Position numbers and translations under genes: made by a program
Shown here: positions 6,457-13,123 of the stretch, piece by piece
Position numbering within the stretch: position 1 is the first letter of the stretch
Layout: each line of letters begins with the position of its first letter
Source of the DNA: an uncultured Oscillospiraceae bacterium
GTDB taxonomy: Bacteria > Bacillota > Clostridia > Oscillospirales > Ruminococcaceae
Direction: 5' to 3'
NCBI GenBank assembly: GCA_934454435.1
Contig: CAKSGA010000040.1
Span: 1 to 20,357 of the forward strand
Length of the DNA stretch: 20,357 nucleotides
Notes under the pieces: generated by a model
What the model was told of the DNA's origin: nothing
Databases searched by the model: none
The model's input: only the letters and a program-made list of their open reading frames with translations

Positions 6457-8838
6457 TCACTTGAGTTCAACTACTGTAACGCCTGCTTCTCCCTCGCCGT
6501 ATGCGCCCTGGCGGTAGCTCTTCACCGCAGGGTTGGTCTTGAGGGACTGCTGCACCGCCGCCCTGAGCGCTCCGGTGCCCTTTCCGTGAATGATCACGAC
6601 TGTGCTGATACCGCTGAGCTGTGCACCGTCTATGAAGCGCTCCACCTCCATGACGCCCTCGTCGGACATCATGCCACGGATATCGAGCTCCATGCCGCCA
6701 CGGCGGTTCATGTTAGATGTCACCTGTTTCCTGACGCTGCCGCCGACGGGCTTCGTCTGCTGCTTCTTCTTGTTCTCGACAAGGCGCAGGTTCTTCTGGT
6801 TGGTTTTTATCTTCATCATGCCGACCTGCACGTAGCATACGCCGGACATGTTCGGTACGGTCATGAGCACGCCCTCTTTCTTTGTGTCGGCGAGCATGAC
6901 GGTGTCCCCTGCCCTGAGGGGCCTGGGAAGCACGTAGTTATCGAGATGGCGCTGTACCACTGGGTTTGCATCGTCCTGCATCTTATTCAGGGTGCTGTTG
7001 ACCTTTCCCTTTGCGTTGCCGAGCCCCTGGCGGAGCGCCTCACGGTCCCTGGTCTTTTTGAGCTCCTCCAGCTCGTTGAGAAGCTGGTTGGAGCGGAAGC
7101 GTGTTTCCTCAACTATCGACTGTGCACGCTGGCGTGCGCTTTCGAGCTCCTTTTCCTTCTGCTGCTCCAGGTCGGAGAGCTTCTGCTTGAGCTCGCTCTC
7201 GGTCATTTTAGCGTTGCGCTCAGAAATGGCGGCGCTTTCACGCAGTGCCTCAAGCTCCTGGCGGGACTTCTCGAGGGCGTCCACTACCTGCTCGAAGCGC
7301 TGGTTTTCCGTGCTGACGAGCTCCTTTGCCCGGTCTATGACGTCCTCGGGCATACCCAGTCTTTGTGAGATGGCGAAAGCGTTGGATTTGCCGGGGACCC
7401 CCACTACAAGGCGGTAGGTGGGCTTCAGCGTGTTGACGTCGAATTCGCAGGAAGCGTTCTCCACGCCCTCGGTCTGGAGGGCGTACATCTTGACCTCCTG
7501 ATAATGAGTGGTAGCTGCGACCTTTGCGCCCTGTTCCCTGAGGGTACTGAGCACGGAAACTGCGAGCGCTGCGCCCTCCACGGGATCGGTGCCGCTGCCG
7601 AGCTCGTCTATCAGCACAAGGCTGCGGTCGTCCGCCATGCTGAGTATCTTAACGATGTTGACCATATGCGAACTGAAAGTGGAAAGGCTCTGCTCAATGC
7701 TCTGTTCATCGCCGATATCGACGTAGATACCGCCGAAAACACCTATCTCGGAGCCGTCCCCGGCGGGGATCATAAGACCGCACATGGTCATCAGGGTCAG
7801 CAGACCGATAGTCTTTATGGCAACGGTCTTACCACCGGTGTTCGGACCTGTTATCATCAGGCTGGAGTACGCCCCGCCGAGCTCCACGCTTATCGGCACA
7901 ACGATGTTCTGGTCGATGAGCGGGTGGCGAGCCTGGTGTAAGGACACCCTGGGTTCAGACACGATGCGGGCAGCGGCTCCACGCATTTTTGCGCCGAGGT
8001 TTGCCTTAGCGAAGTACAGCTCCAGTATCTGAGCCACACGGAAATTGTTGGCGATGCTGTCGGCATTCTCTCCTACCTTGGCGGAGAGCTCCTGTGTGAT
8101 GCGCTCTATCTCCGCCTGCTCCCGGGATTTAAGCACACGTATCTCGTTATTTGCCTCGACTACGCTCATGGGCTCGATGAAGAAAGTCTGCCCGGTGGCG
8201 GAAGTGTCGTGCACAAGACCTGCGACCTCGTTCTTGTATTCGCTGCGCACCGGCACGACATAGCGCCCGTCACGCATGGTGACGATGGCTTCCTGCAGGA
8301 ATTTCTGCGTGGAGCGGCTCTTGATGAGCTTGTCGAGCTGCTCACGGATATTCATTCCCTGGCGGACTATGCGTTTTCTTATGGAAGCGAGCTCCGGGCT
8401 TGCAGCATCGGACATCTCCTCTTCGGAGATGATGCTTTCAGAAATACGCTGTTCAAGGTCCTTTATGGGATATAGTTCACGGAAGTAGTCGGAAAGGGAA
8501 TTCTCCATGCTCTCGCACTGGCTGAACCAGTCGCAGAGCATGTTGGTTTCCCGCAGGATATCTGCAACGTCCAGCAGCTCCCGGAAGGACAGTGCCGAGC
8601 CGCTCTTTGAGCGCCGCAGCGAGAATGAAAGGTCCTTTATCTTGCGGAAACGGGGCGTGCCGAACTTTGCCGACAGCGTGAAAGCGTCGCTTGTCTTTTG
8701 CAGCTCGCTGCGTATCTCATTTTCATCGAAGGACGGTGAGAGCTTCAGCGCCTTGTCATGGCAGGCATCGCTGTAGGTCTGTTCTGCGAGGAGCTCCAGA
8801 ATTTTGTCCAGCTCGAGCTTCTTATAATATTTATTCAT
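6457..8838 (-). CDS. mutS2: Endonuclease MutS2 (MutS family ATPase with Smr domain)
   Basis: A 793-residue protein starting at ATG 8838, with AAAGGAG about 7 nt upstream and the family-typical start MNKYYKKLELDKIL; an upstream in-frame start at 8907 adds 23 unrelated residues. Walker A is GPNTGGKT (331-338) and Walker B is VLIDELGSGTDP (about 406-417). A long charged coiled coil follows (about 515-640), then a C-terminal Smr nuclease domain with LDIRG and HGKGTG. Length is normal for the family. MutS2 has no mismatch-repair role; it suppresses recombination and in Bacillus helps rescue collided ribosomes. It is first in the operon, downstream of a perfect promoter. That a ribosome-linked factor precedes a gene with a PELOTA-type domain is suggestive context only. 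Confidence 0.95.
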   Translation of the reverse strand: MNKYYKKLELDKILELLAEQTYSDACHDKALKLSPSFDENEIRSELQKTSDAFTLSAKFGTPRFRKIKDLSFSLRRSKSGSALSFRELLDVADILRETNMLCDWFSQCESMENSLSDYFRELYPIKDLEQRISESIISEEEMSDAASPELASIRKRIVRQGMNIREQLDKLIKSRSTQKFLQEAIVTMRDGRYVVPVRSEYKNEVAGLVHDTSATGQTFFIEPMSVVEANNEIRVLKSREQAEIERITQELSAKVGENADSIANNFRVAQILELYFAKANLGAKMRGAAARIVSEPRVSLHQARHPLIDQNIVVPISVELGGAYSSLMITGPNTGGKTVAIKTIGLLTLMTMCGLMIPAGDGSEIGVFGGIYVDIGDEQSIEQSLSTFSSHMVNIVKILSMADDRSLVLIDELGSGTDPVEGAALAVSVLSTLREQGAKVAATTHYQEVKMYALQTEGVENASCEFDVNTLKPTYRLVVGVPGKSNAFAISQRLGMPEDVIDRAKELVSTENQRFEQVVDALEKSRQELEALRESAAISERNAKMTESELKQKLSDLEQQKEKELESARQRAQSIVEETRFRSNQLLNELEELKKTRDREALRQGLGNAKGKVNSTLNKMQDDANPVVQRHLDNYVLPRPLRAGDTVMLADTKKEGVLMTVPNMSGVCYVQVGMMKIKTNQKNLRLVENKKKQQTKPVGGSVRKQVTSNMNRRGGMELDIRGMMSDEGVMEVERFIDGAQLSGISTVVIIHGKGTGALRAAVQQSLKTNPAVKSYRQGAYGEGEAGVTVVELK

Positions 8839-8889
8839 TCTATCTCCTTTTATTACATCACGAATAAGCCGGGTCGGGACTTCGGATAT

Positions 8890-8913
8890 ACTGGCTGTAA
8901 GGGTCAAGCCAGT
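8890..8913 (-). promoter_or_regulatory. Leader hairpin upstream of mutS2
   Basis: A 7-bp perfect inverted repeat ACTGGCT/AGCCAGT (8890-8896 with 8907-8913) with a 10-nt loop, lying about 16-39 nt into the predicted mutS2 transcript. No T-run follows, so it is not a terminator; it could stabilise the RNA or bind a factor. Confidence 0.5.
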
Positions 8914-8935
8914 GATCCGTTACACACTTAAATTC

Positions 8936-8964
8936 ATTATACCCCTAAAACCTGAAAATGTCAA
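8936..8964 (-). promoter_or_regulatory. Perfect SigA promoter for the mutS2-fusion-HAD-hemZ operon
   Basis: Minus strand TTGACA (8964-8959), 17-nt spacer, TATAAT (8941-8936). Start is predicted near 8929, giving a leader of about 90 nt before mutS2. No other convincing promoter is seen before hemZ ends, so all four genes probably share it. Confidence 0.88.
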
Positions 8965-9039
8965 CTGAAAAAGCAACCCGACCTCCCTGACTCATGGTCA
9001 CATCTAAAAACCGAACTGCACCGGTAAAAAAAGGCAATG

Positions 9040-9082
9040 AAAAAGATCCTCCTATGTAACAACAGAAGCCATAGGAAGATCT
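9040..9082 (-). terminator. Hairpin with T-run, minus-strand terminator
   Basis: A 13-bp stem with one mismatch (9044-9056 with 9070-9082) and a 13-nt loop. On the minus strand it is followed by TTTTTC. It lies about 190 nt past the stop of the small lipocalin-like gene and just ahead of the mutS2 promoter. Confidence 0.75.
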
Positions 9083-9115
9083 GGCTATTTCAAGAAAATA
9101 CACAAAGACAAACCA

Positions 9116-9148
9116 AAACAGGCTTCTCTCATTACCAGAAGCCTGTTT
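9116..9148 (-). terminator. Strong hairpin, likely first terminator after the 9272 gene
   Basis: A 12-bp perfect stem AAACAGGCTTCT/AGAAGCCTGTTT (9116-9127 with 9137-9148) and 9-nt loop. On the minus strand the 3' arm runs into TTTTGGTTTGTC. It precedes the 9040-9082 hairpin by about 35 nt in the direction of transcription, so the two form a tandem pair. Confidence 0.7.
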
Positions 9149-9167
9149 GTCGCACGATTGCGCAGTT

Positions 9168-9195
9168 TGATCAGCCAATAATACACTGCTGATCA
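9168..9195. repeat. Inverted repeat TGATCAGC/GCTGATCA
   Basis: An 8-bp perfect inverted repeat (9168-9175 with 9188-9195) with a 12-nt loop and no T-run on either side. It is the third hairpin in the gene-free stretch 8945-9271, which holds no convincing coding sequence. Function not apparent. Confidence 0.6.
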
Positions 9196-9271
9196 GCCGC
9201 ATGTACCGGAAGCTGTCAGTACGGACGCTGTGAGCACTCCTCTGATAATGCCCGGCCGAGCCGAATCCGTC

Positions 9272-9679
9272 TTACACACGTTCGAGGATCATAGTGCCAA
9301 AGGCAATGACCAGACAGCCGTCTTCATTCACAGGTATCTCGGCGAACGGGTCCACAGTTTCTCCCAGGACTTCGCCCTCGACCTTGGTGTCATAGAAGAA
9401 CTTTCCGTTCTCCTCTTTCCATGTGGTCTGTTCGATCGGCGCAAAGCCGTCCTCATCGATCACGGCGCCCTGCGATTTTGCCAATTCGAGCTTATCCTCA
9501 GGAACGCACATAAGCGTGTTCATAAAGCCATCCTCGGTAAATTCGATCCTGTTCGTGAGCATCATGATGATCTCGTCAGCGCAATCTCCCTCAGGCAGAT
9601 TGTCCGGCGTGTATGACACTGTGCCGTCGGCAGTCGGGAACAATAATTCCTTGACTTTCCATTTTCCAATAATGTTCAT
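9272..9679 (-). CDS. Small lipocalin-like protein of unknown function
   Basis: A 135-residue protein starting at ATG 9679, supported by AAGGAGG 7 nt upstream; an in-frame start 11 codons earlier lacks a site. There is no signal peptide or membrane segment, so it should be cytosolic. It opens with GKWKVKE, reminiscent of the GxW motif at the start of lipocalin barrels, and contains alternating beta-type segments ending in WKEENGKFFYDT and GTMILERV, which fit a one-domain barrel. Similar short proteins of unknown role are common in clostridia (general knowledge, not searched). It lies 49 nt after the DUF6935 gene on the same strand and is probably the last gene of that unit, before two hairpin terminators. 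Coding status is confident; the lipocalin link is a weak inference. Confidence 0.8.
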   Translation of the reverse strand: MNIIGKWKVKELLFPTADGTVSYTPDNLPEGDCADEIIMMLTNRIEFTEDGFMNTLMCVPEDKLELAKSQGAVIDEDGFAPIEQTTWKEENGKFFYDTKVEGEVLGETVDPFAEIPVNEDGCLVIAFGTMILERV

Positions 9680-9728
9680 TGTGACGCCTCCTTTAGTTAA
9701 TATATGGTTCATTGATCCATCAAACGAG

Positions 9729-10310
9729 TTATGCCCACGGGTCCTCCGATTTCGGCGTGCGGACGCCGGTCAGCAGATACTGTTCCCACAGGAACCATTT
9801 ACCATCAGAACCACGCTGACGCAGCTTTATCGGCCGTGGTGAATCCGCCCCGCCGCAGGGAATAAAGAGCTTCATGTAGCCAGGTTCCTGACCGGATACG
9901 TGATTTGACTCTATAACGATCGTGTAAGGCTGTGCAGGAGTATAGTTGTTCTCAGGTGTCGAGCCGGCGAAGTAAGTGAATGGCAGATAAGTCTTTCCAT
10001 CACGGAACCGGTCATTCAGGAAAGATATCTCCTGTCCGTTCAGTGGACGAGGTCCACGCAGGAAATTCAGCATCTCAGTGCCGATATTCTTATCCGCCGC
10101 ATAAGCGCAAAGTGCGAGGACAGTCAGGGCAGCCGTCTTGAACGGCGAATCCATGCAAGCCTCCGGAAGCGCCTGCATCTCCGCCAGGCTTTCGGGAAGC
10201 GCAGTGAACGTGAAAGTTTCACGTTTTGAGCCTATTGCAGACGCTGCCGAGTTTGCGGCTGTGTTGATCGCCTGATTGGCCGTGCTTTTAAGTTTGTCGA
10301 AGATTCCCAT
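9729..10310 (-). CDS. DUF6935-family protein
   Basis: A 193-residue protein starting at ATG 10310, with AAAGGAG about 8 nt upstream; an in-frame start at 10364 would overlap the upstream gene. The N-terminus GIFDKLKSTANQA is an amphipathic helix followed by an Ala/Asn-rich stretch. The main domain (about 35-193) has the family pattern as I recall it: LPESLAEMQALPEA, TAALTVLALCAYA, EMLNFLRGPRPL, then a conserved end with KLFIPCGGADSPRPIKLR, GKWFLWEQYLL and EDPWA. There is no signal peptide or transmembrane segment. Function is unknown. It lies 31 nt after a lipoprotein gene and 49 nt before a lipocalin-like gene, all on one strand, so the three are likely co-transcribed. Confidence 0.82.
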   Translation of the reverse strand: MGIFDKLKSTANQAINTAANSAASAIGSKRETFTFTALPESLAEMQALPEACMDSPFKTAALTVLALCAYAADKNIGTEMLNFLRGPRPLNGQEISFLNDRFRDGKTYLPFTYFAGSTPENNYTPAQPYTIVIESNHVSGQEPGYMKLFIPCGGADSPRPIKLRQRGSDGKWFLWEQYLLTGVRTPKSEDPWA

Positions 10311-10341
10311 TGTTAAACTCCTTTCAGAATGAATTATGACT

Positions 10342-11628
10342 TCAGCCTGCGCCTTCGCAGACATAAAGTGTGTAGTTTATCCCGTTTCCCGGGTATTGAT
10401 ACGGTTTGGTGCAGCCTTTATCAAGGTACACCGTACCCCACCGGCAGTACTCAGCCGCATCAAACTCCCAGTCCGGGGGGATCCGGAAAGTCTGTTTTAC
10501 CGTTCTGCCATCAGAATAGAGAAGGTTGAGCGTCACGGTGCGCAGCGGCTTTTTCCATGCTGCGATCGTATCCGGCTCGGTAACTTTCTTTCCATAGTCG
10601 AACTTTACCGTGTAGTATGACACGTCATTTTCATCGAACGACTCGACTTTCTTCAGTGCGAGGGTTCCACGGTCAACAGTATATACGGTGCTTGAAGAAC
10701 CATAATCTATGAAGAATATTTCTTCTTCCTGAGTGCAGGTGAGGCGGATAAAGTCCGCTCCATCGCCCGGAAGCATCATGTTGGCAACGTAATCGTCCAG
10801 CCATTTGGGCGAGGTACCGGCAGGCATGACGATGACCTTGCCGTTATCGTCAGTGTAGAAGCTGTACTCATCGTAGAATCCTACTGCCCCTCCATCGCGC
10901 CAGAAAGCGTATCCGTTGTCAGTTTTCACCGAATGGGAGATCACTCCGAATCCGTTTGAATAATCCTCGGTAATGGTGAGATTCTCGTATATCGGGAGCA
11001 GATTTGAAAGAAGATTTGCGTCATGAAGAAGTTCCGGCGTAAAATCAAGGTCGTAGAATTCGCTGCGGCTGAACTCAGAGAGTACATATCCATCGTTTTC
11101 CTTATTGAATCCGATGTTGAATACGGTCTCATCAACCACATTGAAGCGCAGGTGATCACGTATCGTGACTACAAACGTGCTGTCTCCATTTTTCTTGCAG
11201 TTCACCTCAGCGGAAACTCCGAGATACGAACGGAAATATTCGTTGATTTCGGGAAATTCCCAGCAGATTTTACCGTCGTTGACCACGCATTTTGTGTTGA
11301 CTGTATCCGGAGGAGCTGTGGCAGTTTTCCCGCTCAGTATGACGTCCTGGATCTCCTTCAGCTGATCCCCGGGCAGCACAGCGGCGTCTGAAAATTCAAG
11401 ATTCGCCTTGTATGCCGCATACCAGCCCGCCGTGCTCCATGCGAACTCCGGCGTGTCCGTGTCAATGCTGCCGTTCCATGCCAGCGTGCGGTAGGACAGG
11501 GCGGCGGATATTGCGAGAGCTTCCAGGTCGTCAAATTCAGTGTTTTCGATCCTGCATCCGGCAATGCAGGAAATAAGGATGGATATTGCTGAGATGAGAG
11601 AAATAATACTGTTCATGATCTTTACCAT
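10342..11628 (-). CDS. Lipoprotein of unknown function
   Basis: A 428-residue protein. The start is placed at ATG 11628; a second ATG four codons on (11616) is possible. The first 25 residues form a lipoprotein signal with lipobox CIAGC, so the mature protein should be anchored outside the membrane. The rest is acidic and beta-rich, with many Tyr/Phe/Asp residues and no motif I recognise. No Shine-Dalgarno sequence sits at normal distance: AAGGA (11651-11655) is separated from the ATG by an 8-bp hairpin that ends at the base next to the start codon. It is followed 31 nt later by the DUF6935 gene, probably as an operon. Coding status is sure; function unknown. Confidence 0.82.
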   Translation of the reverse strand: MVKIMNSIISLISAISILISCIAGCRIENTEFDDLEALAISAALSYRTLAWNGSIDTDTPEFAWSTAGWYAAYKANLEFSDAAVLPGDQLKEIQDVILSGKTATAPPDTVNTKCVVNDGKICWEFPEINEYFRSYLGVSAEVNCKKNGDSTFVVTIRDHLRFNVVDETVFNIGFNKENDGYVLSEFSRSEFYDLDFTPELLHDANLLSNLLPIYENLTITEDYSNGFGVISHSVKTDNGYAFWRDGGAVGFYDEYSFYTDDNGKVIVMPAGTSPKWLDDYVANMMLPGDGADFIRLTCTQEEEIFFIDYGSSSTVYTVDRGTLALKKVESFDENDVSYYTVKFDYGKKVTEPDTIAAWKKPLRTVTLNLLYSDGRTVKQTFRIPPDWEFDAAEYCRWGTVYLDKGCTKPYQYPGNGINYTLYVCEGAG

Positions 11629-11671
11629 AGCTTTCGACGTGCGAAAGCTTTCCTTTCTCCCCGTTTCGGGG
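11629..11671 (-). promoter_or_regulatory. Two hairpins flanking the ribosome site of the 11628 gene
   Basis: Reading the minus strand: hairpin CCCCG-AAA-CGGGG (11671-11659), then AGAAAGGAA carrying the only Shine-Dalgarno candidate, then AGCTTTCG-CACGT-CGAAAGCT (11649-11629), then ATG at once. Folding of the second hairpin would bring the site close to the start codon. Confidence 0.6.
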
Positions 11672-11760
11672 CGGTTTTCGGAGTGGATTCGTTTTGTCGG
11701 AAAAGTGCGAAAGTTATGGGGTACGCAGGGAAACGTTCAGGAAACTGCCGGCTGAAATCC

Positions 11761-11812
11761 AACCAGCCTGTTCAAACGAGCGCTCATGGGTCTGCCTGAG
11801 TTATGCTGTGAC
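11761..11812 (-). repeat. Degenerate palindromic repeat, copy 4 (reverse orientation)
   Basis: Reverse-oriented remnant of the repeat seen at 4053, 4146 and 17262. GTTCAAACGAGCG (11770-11782) is identical to the complement of the copy-1 loop region, GGGTCTG is kept, and GTTATGCTGTG matches the bulge side GTTACGCTGCG. The middle stem is lost (GCCTGAGTT in place of GATTTTGTT). It lies in the 231-bp gap between two lipoprotein genes. Confidence 0.7.
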
Positions 11813-11859
11813 TGATACAGAGAGTTACAAGCGGGGCTTTTCTGCATAATAAGGTTCGA

Positions 11860-12726
11860 TCAGCCTTGATGGGAATTTGCTGCTGCAAGTGCACGGAAAG
11901 CGCTGATGAGTTCTTCCCCTGCTTCTATCGGGGCGGATTTTGATGTACCGTCCGTGAAGTCAAACGAGAGACTGTATGTGGTTTCATCCAGAACGATCAA
12001 ACCGTCGTCGTCCGGCTTCTCATACTGTCTGACCATTGTTACAAGCTGCGTCTTTTTTATGATCCGGAGTATTTCCTCTGCATCGATTTCATTTATCTTT
12101 TGTCTTTCGACTTGCGTATGTACGCCGCTGCTGTCGATAACCGCATCGAATGAAAAATACCAGGAGTTTTCATCCTTTTCAAGCGTATATGAGTAGGAAG
12201 AGGAATAATCCATGCTGCTGCAGCTCACAAAGACAGAAGTTATTCCAACGTTTTCTGCCGCCTCATAGTGCTTTTCTGCAAGAGAACAGAGATATCTGAG
12301 TGCCTTGTCGCAGAAAGCGGTTTTCTTTTCTATGCTGTTTCCATCAGAAAAAGTCATTCCGGAACTTTGCGCCGGGGCGTCGGCTGTATGGAGAATATTC
12401 AGCGAACGGTATTTGCTTAGCCGGCTGATCTCATCTTCCTCTCTGATGATCTCAAGAAATCCCTCACCATCTTCAGCCGGAACAGGGAATGAATCGAAGG
12501 ATGTCCGCCCTTCCTTACTCTGCACATAGCAGCTCGCAGAAAAAAGCCAGTTTTCGTCCTGTTTTTGCAGGGAGAATGCATACACCGGATCACGCTCCAT
12601 GCCGTAATAAGAGGTACTGATACCGACAATGTCATCGGCATCGTATTTTTTATTTCCGCTGCACCCGAAAAGAAGTGATAGGATCGCCATAATTATTGTC
12701 ACCCTGCATTTATAATTCTTTTTCAT
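11860..12726 (-). CDS. Lipoprotein with two tandem copies of one domain
   Basis: A 288-residue protein starting at ATG 12726 with GAGGTG about 8 nt upstream. The signal ends in LSLLFGCSG, giving a lipidated Cys near residue 22 and an extracellular location. The mature part is an internal duplication: the pattern GI-S, then Y-FSLQKQDENWLFSA, then GFLEIIREED (about 35-105) recurs as GITS, YSYTLEKDENSWYFSFDA and EEILRIIKKTQ (about 160-235). I do not recognise the domain; each copy looks like a beta-meander closed by a helix. It lies downstream of the twin kinases on the same strand but has its own promoter and a leader of about 270 nt. A role as an accessory or target of the kinase system is speculative. 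Confidence 0.82.
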   Translation of the reverse strand: MKKNYKCRVTIIMAILSLLFGCSGNKKYDADDIVGISTSYYGMERDPVYAFSLQKQDENWLFSASCYVQSKEGRTSFDSFPVPAEDGEGFLEIIREEDEISRLSKYRSLNILHTADAPAQSSGMTFSDGNSIEKKTAFCDKALRYLCSLAEKHYEAAENVGITSVFVSCSSMDYSSSYSYTLEKDENSWYFSFDAVIDSSGVHTQVERQKINEIDAEEILRIIKKTQLVTMVRQYEKPDDDGLIVLDETTYSLSFDFTDGTSKSAPIEAGEELISAFRALAAANSHQG

Positions 12727-13005
12727 TATTGGTCACCTCTGAAACTCTCACGTGAGCAAATACCGGGCAGATAACACCACCTTCAAGCAAGATATGCCAT
12801 CCTGCTGTATCGGTGTTCCCGGAAGATGTCGCATCTGTCAGTTTGGTTTTCCCGCACCGGTTTTAGCGGCGTCCTCTATTTTAACATTGCTGCCTGTTTT
12901 CAGGGCCGTTTTCTGACGTTGCAGTTTTCACACGACTTCGCACTGCAAGTTTCGTGACGATATATTTAACGCTTAAAAATTACAGGAACGTATTGATTTG
13001 TATAA
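12727..13005 (-). other. Long leader of the tandem-domain lipoprotein gene
   Basis: About 270 nt lie between the predicted transcription start (near 12999) and ATG 12726. The part near 12925-12955 can fold through TTGCAGT/ACTGCAA. The stretch 12740-12925 is much richer in GC than the AT-rich DNA at 12950-13120, and one plus frame (12752-12916) is open for 54 codons but has no ribosome site. No riboswitch class was recognised. Confidence 0.45.
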
Positions 13006-13035
13006 AGTATAACATAAATTACAAAAAAAAATCAA
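13006..13035 (-). promoter_or_regulatory. Promoter with extended -10 for the 12726 lipoprotein gene
   Basis: Minus strand TTGATT (13035-13030), 18-nt spacer, TATACT (13011-13006) preceded by TGT, an extended -10. The surroundings are very AT-rich, as usual for a strong clostridial promoter. Confidence 0.65.
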
Positions 13036-13123
13036 GTGGTAAAATCAAAACAGACTGATATTCGTCAAGTTTTATTGTACAACATCATATCTATTTTATA
13101 AAACTCGCTTGAAAAAGTTTACC

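Noticed and set aside
8898..8912. Match of the mutS2 leader hairpin loop to the repeat's GCTTGACCC block
   Set aside because: Only nine bases match and no other part of the repeat is present; chance is the simpler explanation.
8945..9202. An 85-codon open frame on the minus strand
   Set aside because: It covers hairpin-rich DNA and the mutS2 -35 region, has no good ribosome site and gives a low-complexity aromatic product; the hairpins explain the sequence better.
12752..12916. Possible 54-residue protein on the plus strand
   Set aside because: GTG start without a Shine-Dalgarno sequence, and it is antisense to a predicted leader; kept only as a sign of unusual composition.
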